NCBI RefSeq assembly: GCF_004340985.1
Contig: NZ_SLYB01000027.1
Location: forward strand, 1 to 34,603
Length of the DNA: 34,603 nt
Source: Cricetibacter osteomyelitidis
Lineage (GTDB): Bacteria > Pseudomonadota > Gammaproteobacteria > Enterobacterales > Pasteurellaceae
Direction of reading: 5' to 3'
In this document: piece after piece, positions 1-6,914 of the stretch
How the letters are laid out: each line of letters begins with the position of its first letter
Numbering within the stretch: position 1 is the first letter of the stretch
Made by a program: the position numbers and the translations under genes
Notes under the pieces: generated by a model
The model's database searches: none
The model's input: only the letters and a program-made list of their open reading frames with translations
What the model was told of the DNA's origin: nothing

Positions 1-84
1 GAGAGACGGTATTTTTGAGCATAGGCATTTCCTTTTCGATAGACCTATTAGAGCAAACCTCTAGATGTATGTCTAGAGGTTTGT
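1..84. other. Left flank of the CRISPR array with a perfect hairpin
   Basis: No gene is supported here. Positions 54-65 (CAAACCTCTAGA) and 72-83 (TCTAGAGGTTTG) form a perfect 12-bp inverted repeat with a 6-nt loop, but there is no clear T-run, so it may be a terminator or a dispersed element. On the minus strand a weak start (ATG at 20-22, or ATG at 26-28 in the same frame, with an AAAGGA-like sequence upstream) could begin a gene that leaves the window. Too little is visible to call it. Positions 42-77 are identical to the reverse complement of a spacer in the adjacent array. Confidence 0.6.
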
Positions 85-2057
85 CAGCGGTCTGACAGCT
101 ACCTGTGGGTAGCTGCATTGATTTTACTTTACGATTGCACGGCTTAGATGTTTCAACTCACAGCTACCTGTGGGTAGCTGCCAAATCTTTGTATTGATAA
201 TAGCTGTAATGAAGTGTTTCAACTCACAGCTACCTGTGGGTAGCTGCCGGCATACTTGCGCAAATCAAAATGGATTTTGAAGTTTCAACTCACAGCTACC
301 TGTGGGTAGCTGCATTATTGGCAGAAAATGAAAAACGCAAAGCTGATGTTTCAACTCACAGCTACCTGTGGGTAGCTGCCTCGCTTTGCTCGCTTGCGTA
401 ATCCTACGTAAAAGGGGGTTTCAACTCACAGCTACCTGTGGGTAGCTGACAAGCTTGCCCTACCGTCAGGGGATTTCGCTTGCGTTTCAACTCACAGCTA
501 CCTGTGGGTAGCTGCCAATATTACCAGCCGATTTAACTGTACCTCAACTGTTTCAACTCACAGCTACCTGTGGGTAGCTGCCCATTGAAAATAAATATAT
601 CTTAAATTTAAATTAAGTTTCAACTCACAGCTACCTGTGGGTAGCTGGTCCATTGTCATTACACCGCCTAGTTCATCCGGGTTTCAACTCACAGCTACCT
701 GTGGGTAGCTGCTTAAACAACTTGGACAAATGCGCATTGTCTGGTGTTTCAACTCACAGCTACCTGTGGGTAGCTGCAAACGTACGGCATTGATTTGCTT
801 AAATCAATGGAGTTTCAACTCACAGCTACCTGTGGGTAGCTGGCCGGAATGCCATAGGAAATAACTATGGAAAATCGTTTCAACTCACAGCTACCTGTGG
901 GTAGCTGCGGCTTCTGCTAGACGTGGAGCTTGCTCGATAATAGTTTCAACTCACAGCTACCTGTGGGTAGCTGCCGAAGCCGTCACCATCGCCCGCCAAG
1001 TCAAAGCGGTTTCAACTCACAGCTACCTGTGGGTAGCTGCGGACATCATATGCTTAGTGGGTATAACGCCGATGTTTCAACTCACAGCTACCTGTGGGTA
1101 GCTGCTTCGGAGCGATAGAAAATTTTCTAACGCATCCTAAAGTTTCAACTCACAGCTACCTGTGGGTAGCTGCAAATTCTTCATTTTGTTCGGCGATGGC
1201 TGGGAAAGTTTCAACTCACAGCTACCTGTGGGTAGCTGCAACCGTAAACCGCTTTATCTTTACACCGAAAAAGTTTCAACTCACAGCTACCTGTGGGTAG
1301 CTGCTTTGCCTATCGGATATATAATCCGCCCCGACAGGTTTCAACTCACAGCTACCTGTGGGTAGCTGCGTTGGACAAGCTCACAAAACACGCCAGCTAA
1401 TGGTTTCAACTCACAGCTACCTGTGGGTAGCTGCTTCCAAGTTACCCAAATTTCAGAATCATGCTCACGTTTCAACTCACAGCTACCTGTGGGTAGCTGA
1501 CACGGGGATCGGTATGGCTGATTTAAAACAGCGTTTCAACTCACAGCTACCTGTGGGTAGCTGCACTTTGCAAAGGTCTAACCGCTGATGGATCGATTGT
1601 TTCAACTCACAGCTACCTGTGGGTAGCTGCGAACGGCGAAGAATACTTGGGTTTTAAAAATGGTGTTTCAACTCACAGCTACCTGTGGGTAGCTGCCGAT
1701 GTAGCCGCCTCGTGCAATGCCCGTTTGAGAGTTTCAACTCACAGCTACCTGTGGGTAGCTGCTCTAGACATACATCTAGAGGTTTGCTCTAATAGGTCGT
1801 TTCAACTCACAGCTACCTGTGGGTAGCTGCAGTGTAATTTGATTAAGCTGTGACTTTTCAGGATGTTTCAACTCACAGCTACCTGTGGGTAGCTGCCACA
1901 ATTCCAGCTACCTACGGGTAGCTGCTGGTCACTAATAATATCTTCATCTTTCGGAATTTGTTTCAACTCACAGCTACCTGTGGGTAGCTGCTGAATCGAA
2001 ACTCAACGAAAAATTTAAGTTCAGTGTTTCAACTCACAGCTACCTGTGGGTAGCTGC
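85..2057 (-). CRISPR. Type I-C CRISPR array, 29 spacers
   Basis: There are 29 intact 32-nt repeats, with plus-strand starts at 150, 216, 282, 348, 418, 484, 550, 617, 681, 746, 812, 877, 943, 1009, 1074, 1142, 1208, 1273, 1338, 1403, 1469, 1533, 1599, 1665, 1731, 1799, 1865, 1960 and 2026. A degenerate terminal repeat lies at 85-116 and a degenerate internal one at 1894-1925. On the plus strand each repeat is GTTTCAACTCA followed by the palindrome CAGCTACC-TGTG-GGTAGCTG and usually a final C. In the crRNA sense (minus strand) this gives an 8-bp stem, a CACA loop and an 11-nt 3' part, TGAGTTGAAAC. That is the size of the 5' handle left by Cas5c/Cas5d cleavage in type I-C. Spacers are 32-38 nt, mostly 33-34. 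The repeat at the low-coordinate end has lost its handle half, which marks it as leader-distal. The leader is therefore at the cas2 side and the spacers near 2025 are the newest. Confidence 0.98.
1894..1925 (-). repeat. Divergent internal CRISPR repeat
   Basis: Between the intact repeats at 1865-1896 and 1960-1991 lie 63 nt instead of about 34. The last 34 (1926-1959) are a normal spacer. The first 29 are a decayed repeat that keeps the stem halves CAGCTACC and GGTAGCTG (1905-1924) but has loop TACG instead of TGTG. Its handle half is replaced by unrelated bases and it abuts the previous repeat, so one spacer has been lost or never existed. Confidence 0.85.
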
Positions 2058-2246
2058 CCCTATAAAATAAAATATTGAAATACCAAACTTTATTACCCGC
2101 TATTCGCTAACGGTTTATAGGAAGTCAAAAAAGTATAGCATATTCGCCGGACTCATTATGCTATTTTTTCTAATTGTCTGATTGTTAAAGAACTTTTTTA
2201 ATTCGCTAACCCTACTCTATTTTAATGAGAACTACAGGTTAGCGAT
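2058..2246 (-). promoter_or_regulatory. CRISPR leader with array promoter and inverted repeats
   Basis: This is the non-coding interval between the cas2 stop and the first repeat. On the minus strand an extended -10 element reads TGC-TATACT (TATACT is the complement of 2132-2137). That would start an array transcript roughly 65-70 nt before the first repeat. No good -35 is visible, as is common with extended -10 promoters. ATTCGCTAAC occurs twice as a direct repeat (2102-2111, 2201-2210). The second copy forms a 9-bp inverted repeat, TCGCTAACC (2203-2211) with GGTTAGCGA (2237-2245), just after cas2. An 8-bp inverted repeat, ATAGCATA/TATGCTAT, brackets the GCCGG core around 2135-2165. Such motifs are candidates for adaptation signals or a weak cas2 terminator. 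Confidence 0.7.
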
Positions 2247-2540
2247 CTATAGAATCAATGTATCTTTAAAAATATCAACGGCAGGTTTTGCGCCGTGATG
2301 TTCCACTTTGTTACGCCATTTACTTCCCAAATGGTAAAAGCGCAAACTGTCGCAATCCGGGTTATACGTTGCCAGTAATTTATTTTTTAATCTAACCCAT
2401 TGATCCGGTGTCACATCACATTCAAATACCGAATATTGCGCTCGCACACCATAATCTAAACAATGCTTGGCAATTTGGCGTAGGCGTTTTTGCCCTTCCG
2501 GGTCATCAAACGAAATATCGTAAGTAATCAGCATTAACAT
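2247..2540 (-). CDS. cas2: CRISPR-associated endoribonuclease/integrase subunit Cas2 (I-C)
   Basis: A 97-aa protein starting MLMLITYDIS, the usual beginning of type I-C Cas2, with the conserved Asp of the first beta strand at residue 8. It also has the family blocks CLDYGVRAQYSVFEC, DSLRFYHLGSKW and VEHHGAKP. Cas2 forms the dimeric core of the Cas1-Cas2 integrase that inserts new spacers at the leader end of the array. A longer reading frame runs back to 2573. The start at 2540 is preferred because it matches the family length and has an AGGAGA ribosome site seven bases upstream, inside the end of the preceding gene. Only two bases separate it from the ClbS-like gene, so the two are translated from one transcript. 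It is the last cas gene before the leader. Confidence 0.95.
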   Translation of the reverse strand: MLMLITYDISFDDPEGQKRLRQIAKHCLDYGVRAQYSVFECDVTPDQWVRLKNKLLATYNPDCDSLRFYHLGSKWRNKVEHHGAKPAVDIFKDTLIL

Positions 2541-2542
2541 CC

Positions 2543-3061
2543 TTAATCTCCTGATAACGCCATTTTTTTCCACTTGCGGATTTTACTTCTGAAATTAGTA
2601 AACGGCGCCACCGTATTGATATGCACCCATTTCCACAACGGCCACTTTGCTGGAGTATCTGCCCATTGCCGTTGACCGCTTTGAAACAACTCCGCTTCGC
2701 TCAATCCTTCTACCCACCCGCATAATTCCGTCACCGCATCGCGCAACATATCTTGCTGTTCAAACAAAGAATATTTCCCATAACTAGCATAAAAATGCTG
2801 ATACAGTTCGCCCAGTTGATTCCAGCGATAACCCTCGGCAGGCACACACGTCACCTTGCCCGCCTGCTCATTTTTCTCCCATTGCAACAGTAGATTAACC
2901 CAACCCAATTGATAACTTAAATGTTCGGATGGCGTTTTTTCATTGACCAATACCCGCACATCTTTTAATACTTCAGGAACATCGGCGAACTCCACCAAAT
3001 ATTTATCCAAGGCTGCCTGAATCGCTGCCACCAAAGCCGCGCCATCCGTATAAGATTTCAT
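2543..3061 (-). CDS. ClbS/DfsB family four-helix-bundle protein embedded between cas1 and cas2
   Basis: A 172-aa protein. I recognise the ClbS/DfsB (DUF1706) family from the N-terminal helix (about residues 1-25), the segment EHLSYQLGWVNLLLQWE (about 46-62), the GYRWNQLGELYQHFY block and the C-terminal VHINTVAPFTNFRSKIRKWKK. The best-known member, ClbS, is the colibactin self-resistance protein that opens the genotoxin's cyclopropane warhead; DfsB-type proteins are DinB-like bundles. The function here is unknown. The gene starts 10 bases after the cas1 stop. Its ribosome site GAGGAGA overlaps the end of cas1, and its stop is two bases before cas2, so it is fully built into the adaptation operon. 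Composition is like the cas genes rather than the A+T-rich RT and SIR2 genes. No uptake signal is visible in it. Family assignment is fairly secure; any role in adaptation or toxin protection is a guess. Confidence 0.8.
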   Translation of the reverse strand: MKSYTDGAALVAAIQAALDKYLVEFADVPEVLKDVRVLVNEKTPSEHLSYQLGWVNLLLQWEKNEQAGKVTCVPAEGYRWNQLGELYQHFYASYGKYSLFEQQDMLRDAVTELCGWVEGLSEAELFQSGQRQWADTPAKWPLWKWVHINTVAPFTNFRSKIRKWKKMALSGD

Positions 3062-3071
3062 TTCTATCTCC

Positions 3072-4085
3072 TCAACGCATTAAAAAGGGTGGATATTCAG
3101 CCAAATCACCGCGCAGATGGCGAGCCAATAACATCGCCTGAATATAAGGCAACAAGCCGATTTCCACTTCTTCCATTAAAAAGGGATGCGTAATTTTTTC
3201 TTGCTTTTTCGCCTGCAATGTCTGAAACAATAACTTTCTCGCCTCAGGCTTAAGCATCACTGCTCCGCCGGCTTCTGTCACAAAATCATCCGATTTAATT
3301 TGTCCTCGATTAATCAGCGACAACACCATTCTATCTGCCCACCAAGCACGAAATTCTTCCAGAATATCTTGCGCCAGACTATCTCGTCCCGGACGATCGG
3401 CATGCAGAAAACCGATTTGCGGATCTAAGCCCACACCTTGCAATGCCCCGCTGATATCCTTACCCACAATGCTGTACAGCAACGACAGCAACGCATTGAC
3501 ACCATCTCGTGGCGGACGGCGATTGCGCCCGTCAAAATAAAACCCGCTATTTGCTTTAATCAAATGCGAAAATACCCCGAAATAGCGAGAAGCCGCATCG
3601 CCCTCAATTCCCCGAATCAAATCTAAATTGTGCGCGATTTCCAACTGTCGCAAGCTGTAATTTAACGCCGTAATAGCAGATTGAAGATCAGCATTTTCAC
3701 CGTGATTGCGAATCTGCCGTTGCAGAACTCGCTTAGAGGCCTGGATTTTCGCCGCGATAATATTGCGAGCAATCGGCACAGGATTTTGCTCCGACACCTT
3801 ATATTGTGCTCGGCGTAGCAACACATTGCCACTTTGCCGCCCTTGCAACCGCCCAAGATAGTGCCCGTTTTCCGTAAAAAACGCCAAATTGACGTTATTT
3901 TCCCCACAAAATCCCATCAGAAACGGCGAAACCAACACATTACCAAAACAAAAAATATGCCCGATAGAATGTATCGGTAACTGTGCCACTTTTTTTCGAT
4001 CTTGCTCCACCACTAAAGTTTCACGTTCTTTATGCAAGTAGCTACCTTGAGTGGTGATATAGAGTGTGTTTTGGAGTTTACGCAT
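3072..4085 (-). CDS. cas1: CRISPR-associated integrase Cas1 (I-C)
   Basis: A 337-aa protein starting MRKLQNTLYITTQGSYL. Cas1 is the metal-dependent integrase that joins prespacers to the repeat-leader junction. The expected active-site residues are present: Glu161 in IEGDAASRYF, His228 in GFLHADRPGRDSL and Asp240 in AQDILEEFR. An upstream in-frame start exists at 4142. It would add 19 residues with no family similarity and overlap the HEPN gene, so ATG at 4085 is preferred. The 53-bp gap to the HEPN gene contains a perfect uptake signal (ACCGCACTTT, 4110-4119). In a canonical I-C locus cas1 directly follows cas4; here the RT and HEPN genes intervene. Confidence 0.95.
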   Translation of the reverse strand: MRKLQNTLYITTQGSYLHKERETLVVEQDRKKVAQLPIHSIGHIFCFGNVLVSPFLMGFCGENNVNLAFFTENGHYLGRLQGRQSGNVLLRRAQYKVSEQNPVPIARNIIAAKIQASKRVLQRQIRNHGENADLQSAITALNYSLRQLEIAHNLDLIRGIEGDAASRYFGVFSHLIKANSGFYFDGRNRRPPRDGVNALLSLLYSIVGKDISGALQGVGLDPQIGFLHADRPGRDSLAQDILEEFRAWWADRMVLSLINRGQIKSDDFVTEAGGAVMLKPEARKLLFQTLQAKKQEKITHPFLMEEVEIGLLPYIQAMLLARHLRGDLAEYPPFLMR

Positions 4086-4109
4086 AATTGGAAAATTCCT
4101 GAAATTTTG

Positions 4110-4119
4110 ACCGCACTTT
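4110..4119 (-). repeat. DNA uptake signal (Hin-type USS) upstream of cas1
   Basis: ACCGCACTTT on the plus strand, the reverse complement of AAAGTGCGGT, in the gap between the HEPN gene and cas1. Other perfect copies in the locus are at 9631-9640 (cas5), 14983-14992 and 15661-15670 (cas3). Confidence 0.85.
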
Positions 4120-4138
4120 AAATTACATAAGAAAAATA

Positions 4139-4735
4139 TCAAGATGATTTATTATTTATAAAATAATTGAAATAGAAATTCTCCTCAGGTTCATTTCCTA
4201 AAGCAATATCAAGCAATAGTTTTAATTGCCATTGAGACGGTGTTATAACTTCATCTAGTTTGAGTTCTTTATTATTACGTAGTTCTGGATTAATTTCGCA
4301 TTCAAAATTTATAATCCACCATTTTTCTATTTTAATAAATAGCTCAATTAAATCTAAAAACTTTTCTACATCTAGTTCTTTTTGGGTATTACTAATAAAT
4401 TCAAATAAATTATGAACCAAGTCATTTCTATGTCTTTTTATTTCATCAAATTTACTTATATCCCTTTGTTCTATTGCGCCTAATTCCTTAAACCAAAATA
4501 GCGAAGCATATATTAGGCTTTTGCTTTTTACCAAAACATCCTTGGCATATTCTTCCTGATTAATTAACCAACCTTTATCTTTATCAAATTCATCAGTAAA
4601 AAACACCTTTGGCATGTCGATAATTCGTTTCTTAAATAACTCAAATGTAGTTATGAAAAGAGATATTGAAATCAGATTCTCTTTTAACCTCTTTGCTGAT
4701 AAGAATTTTTCCCAATTCTTTTCTATATCAGACAT
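4139..4735 (-). CDS. HEPN-motif protein paired with the reverse transcriptase
   Basis: A 198-aa, mostly helical protein that I cannot assign to a named family. It contains R103-N-D-L-V-H108 (in KRHRNDLVHNLF), which fits the R-x4-6-H motif with a polar residue after Arg that defines HEPN ribonuclease domains of toxin and defence systems. The surrounding helices (about 15-45, 65-85, 120-150) fit a HEPN-like bundle. It starts eight bases after the RT stop with a weak AGG ribosome site, so the two are a translationally close pair. Composition is very A+T-rich (13 of 60 bases are G or C in 4381-4440, against 30 of 60 in cas1 at 3241-3300). This suggests separate origin from the cas genes. AbiA-type RTs carry a C-terminal HEPN domain, so an RT working with a separate HEPN protein is plausible. 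RNase activity is inferred from the motif alone. Confidence 0.65.
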   Translation of the reverse strand: MSDIEKNWEKFLSAKRLKENLISISLFITTFELFKKRIIDMPKVFFTDEFDKDKGWLINQEEYAKDVLVKSKSLIYASLFWFKELGAIEQRDISKFDEIKRHRNDLVHNLFEFISNTQKELDVEKFLDLIELFIKIEKWWIINFECEINPELRNNKELKLDEVITPSQWQLKLLLDIALGNEPEENFYFNYFINNKSS

Positions 4736-4743
4736 AATTCAAC

Positions 4744-6213
4744 CTAATAATCAAAAATATCAATTTCACTATTAGAAATAACGTGATCTAATTTATCAAA
4801 TTCCTCTTGTAGAAAAATAGGAGTGTTTTCTAAAATCTGAAGTATTTTTTTTCCTTTTATCCATTCATTGTTCCATAAAGATATACCTTGTAAATCACAC
4901 ATTTTTTCCGAAAATGAATAGTCATCTAAATTTGCTTTTAGCATTCGTTGCAACCAGATTTGAGTAAAACCTGAATTAGGCATTCTACTTAATTTTTGAT
5001 AAACAAGATCCGCAATAGGCTTATGGTTATCTAGTTTGTTTAGCAATTTACTGATAATGGCACAACAAACTGGAATAACTTTTGGATTGTGGTATGCAAT
5101 ATCAGTAACAATGCTAATAAGTTGTTCAATACTCTGTATTTTCTTTATATTTTCTAATTTCTTATCGAACTTATTCAGTGCTTTATTTAGGCTGCCTGAA
5201 TTCGGATAATTGATACTATGCTGCCTAATCAGTAAAATCTGTCTTTGTAAACTAGCTTTATTATCTTGCGGAGTAGCAAGCCAAGCCAATTTATCTTTTT
5301 TAATAGATTGAGTAATTACATCTTGACTACCTTTTGTTTTACTTGCATTCAACTTAAAGCCAAACGGCATCATAATTTCAGTTAGAAGTTTTAAAATTTT
5401 CTCTCCATCATTAGGATTATGAACAAATATTCTATAATCATCTCGGTAACGTAAAATTGTATATTCACTAATTTGTTGTTCTTTTAACTTTTTACTTAAG
5501 ATTTTATCAATGTATCCTAGAACAATTTCAGCAATAAAATCCATTAGTACGGATCCTTGCGGAATACCGTTAGTTTGTCCATATTGAGCATTTTGAATAC
5601 TCTTATCTATATAATTCCCGAGCCCGTCACTCCTATTTTCTTTAGCATTTTCTCGACCTTCTACAGACCAAGCAATAACGTGTGTATAGACTGAACCATA
5701 ACAATCAGCTATATCAGTATCAAAAATATAATCGTATTCCAATGAAAGCAAAATAGATTGCTGTTCAACTTGTTCCCACCAATTAGAAATCTGCTGAGCT
5801 TTATCTGATTGTTGATTATCAGACTGAATAGGAATGCTCAAACATTTGATATTTTTATTTCTTCGGAATTTTTTAAATCGGGTTTGTAGTTTTTTCCAGT
5901 TATCTTCTTTTGTTATTTTATGTACTAATGCTACATACACCAATGGATGAATAATTTGTAAAGGTCTCCATGAAAGCTTTCCATCTTTATTAGCATATAT
6001 TAGATAATTTACACTATCTTGTTTACTCATTGCTCCTCTATACAGACAAAAATCATTTAATAAATCTTTTCCTTCAAATTCCTCAGATATTTTTTCTAAT
6101 AACTCTGCAAATGAAAAATATTTTGGTAAATCAATATTGCAATAACTTTCATGTTTTAAGAAAAATCTTCTTGCCTCATCAGCAGTTAATTGTAAAACTG
6201 TTTTTCTACTCAT
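4744..6213 (-). CDS. Reverse transcriptase of the UG/Abi (defence RT) type, inserted between cas4 and cas1
   Basis: A 489-aa protein with recognisable RT motifs: motif 3/A FDTDIADCYGS (about 164-173, catalytic Asp probably Asp167), motif 4 TNGIPQGSVLMDF (214-226), motif 5/C YRDD (256-259), motif 6 LNASKTK (288-294) and motif 7 KLAWLATP (308-315). The catalytic tetrad is YRDD rather than the YADD of group II introns and retrons. No maturase domain, Cas1 fusion or Cas6 fusion is present. Residues about 330-489 are predicted helical, as in Abi-like RTs. Only 26 bases separate it from cas4 and 8 from the HEPN gene, which leaves no room for a retron msr-msd gene beside it. The gene is A+T-rich and has no uptake signal that I can see. 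The ribosome site is poor. It could be a defence RT (DRT-like), or it could help acquire spacers from RNA; position beside cas1 allows both. I recall reports of Abi-P2-like RTs near I-C loci but cannot verify them here. Confidence 0.8.
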   Translation of the reverse strand: MSRKTVLQLTADEARRFFLKHESYCNIDLPKYFSFAELLEKISEEFEGKDLLNDFCLYRGAMSKQDSVNYLIYANKDGKLSWRPLQIIHPLVYVALVHKITKEDNWKKLQTRFKKFRRNKNIKCLSIPIQSDNQQSDKAQQISNWWEQVEQQSILLSLEYDYIFDTDIADCYGSVYTHVIAWSVEGRENAKENRSDGLGNYIDKSIQNAQYGQTNGIPQGSVLMDFIAEIVLGYIDKILSKKLKEQQISEYTILRYRDDYRIFVHNPNDGEKILKLLTEIMMPFGFKLNASKTKGSQDVITQSIKKDKLAWLATPQDNKASLQRQILLIRQHSINYPNSGSLNKALNKFDKKLENIKKIQSIEQLISIVTDIAYHNPKVIPVCCAIISKLLNKLDNHKPIADLVYQKLSRMPNSGFTQIWLQRMLKANLDDYSFSEKMCDLQGISLWNNEWIKGKKILQILENTPIFLQEEFDKLDHVISNSEIDIFDY

Positions 6214-6224
6214 ATATCTATCAT

Positions 6225-6240
6225 ATAAATACGTATTTAT
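6225..6240. repeat. 16-bp perfect palindrome at the cas4/RT junction
   Basis: ATAAATACGTATTTAT reads identically on both strands. It ends on the first base of the cas4 stop (plus-strand 6240-6242) and lies 12-27 bases before the RT start. It could be an operator for the RT-HEPN pair, a weak hairpin between the genes, or a scar of insertion. Confidence 0.6.
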
Positions 6241-6914
6241 TATTTGTCTTCCCCAAACAATCTCTCCACATACCTTTTCGATCTATCCTTCTCTAACAAC
6301 TGCGGTTGGCAGAGTTCGAACAGTGAACAGGCTTTACAGCGTTTGCCGTATTCGGGAGCGGGTGTTTTTCCGCTGTTTAAAAGTGACAGCACTTGGTCAA
6401 TAATCGCAAGCGTTTTGGCGCGTAATTCAGGGAAAAAAGTGATTGGCAGGCGACGGCGGGTTTGCATATACCATAACGCTCCTTCATTGATCGTCTGCCC
6501 TGTCATTTCTTCCAAACATAAGGCTTGGGCGCAGAGTTGGATTTCATCCATTGGGTCAGGTTTCGGTTTGCCACGTTTGTATTCCACCGGCTTTAATTCA
6601 TCGGTTTTAAGATTTCGTTCGACCAAATCCAAAATGCCGCTAATACCCAGTTTTTCCGCTGAAACGTGCACCGTTCGCTCAAAACGAATGCCTTTGCGAA
6701 CTTCTGGCTCGCCGGAATCCACCCGCTCGTGTAATGCCCTGCCTTGTGCGGTCAGAAAATTCTCCGCCCACGCCTGTTCGTTATGGATCAACGCACATTG
6801 GCGTGGGCAAAAAGCGTAATGTTGCAAAGCGGAAAGCGAAATTAACCGCTTGTCATTGCTCAATGACGACTTGGCAAGCGGTAAGATTTCTGTGGAATTT
6901 TGCAAATTGCTCAT
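6240..6914 (-). CDS. cas4: CRISPR-associated exonuclease Cas4 (I-C)
   Basis: A 224-aa protein. Cas4 is an iron-sulfur RecB-family nuclease that trims prespacers and selects those with the correct PAM and orientation, working with Cas1-Cas2. Cluster cysteines are visible as Cys36 (in YAFCPRQC) and Cys193, Cys196 and Cys202 (in CKACSLFELC). The nuclease core has GILDLVE (Asp96) and KPVEYKRGK (Glu111, Lys113). Its start codon shares one base with the cas7 stop (TAATG), so it is translationally coupled to the interference genes. Downstream it is followed by the inserted RT instead of cas1. Confidence 0.95.
   Translation of the reverse strand: MSNLQNSTEILPLAKSSLSNDKRLISLSALQHYAFCPRQCALIHNEQAWAENFLTAQGRALHERVDSGEPEVRKGIRFERTVHVSAEKLGISGILDLVERNLKTDELKPVEYKRGKPKPDPMDEIQLCAQALCLEEMTGQTINEGALWYMQTRRRLPITFFPELRAKTLAIIDQVLSLLNSGKTPAPEYGKRCKACSLFELCQPQLLEKDRSKRYVERLFGEDK

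Noticed and set aside
42-77. Functional self-targeting by spacer 1763-1798
   Set aside because: The match is perfect, but the flanking ATA is not a TTC PAM, so cleavage here is unlikely. The match itself is kept as a finding.
60-80. MetJ box in CTAGATGTATGTCTAGAG
   Set aside because: It does not fit tandem AGACGTCT repeats and is better explained by the perfect hairpin.
930-1588. Several short open frames rich in VSTHSYLWVAA or FNSQLPVGSC
   Set aside because: They are translations of the CRISPR repeats and spacers, with no coding evidence.
4086-4142. N-terminal extension of cas1 to 4142
   Set aside because: The extra 19 residues are unlike Cas1, contain the uptake signal in the DNA and overlap the HEPN gene; ATG at 4085 gives the family start.
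4744-6213. Retron interpretation of the reverse transcriptase
   Set aside because: There is no intergenic room for an msr-msd RNA gene, and the catalytic motif is YRDD rather than YADD.
6244-6819. 191-aa plus-strand frame opposite cas4
   Set aside because: It is antisense to a clear cas4 and has no recognisable domain; similar shadows occur opposite leuS, ulaE and ulaF.
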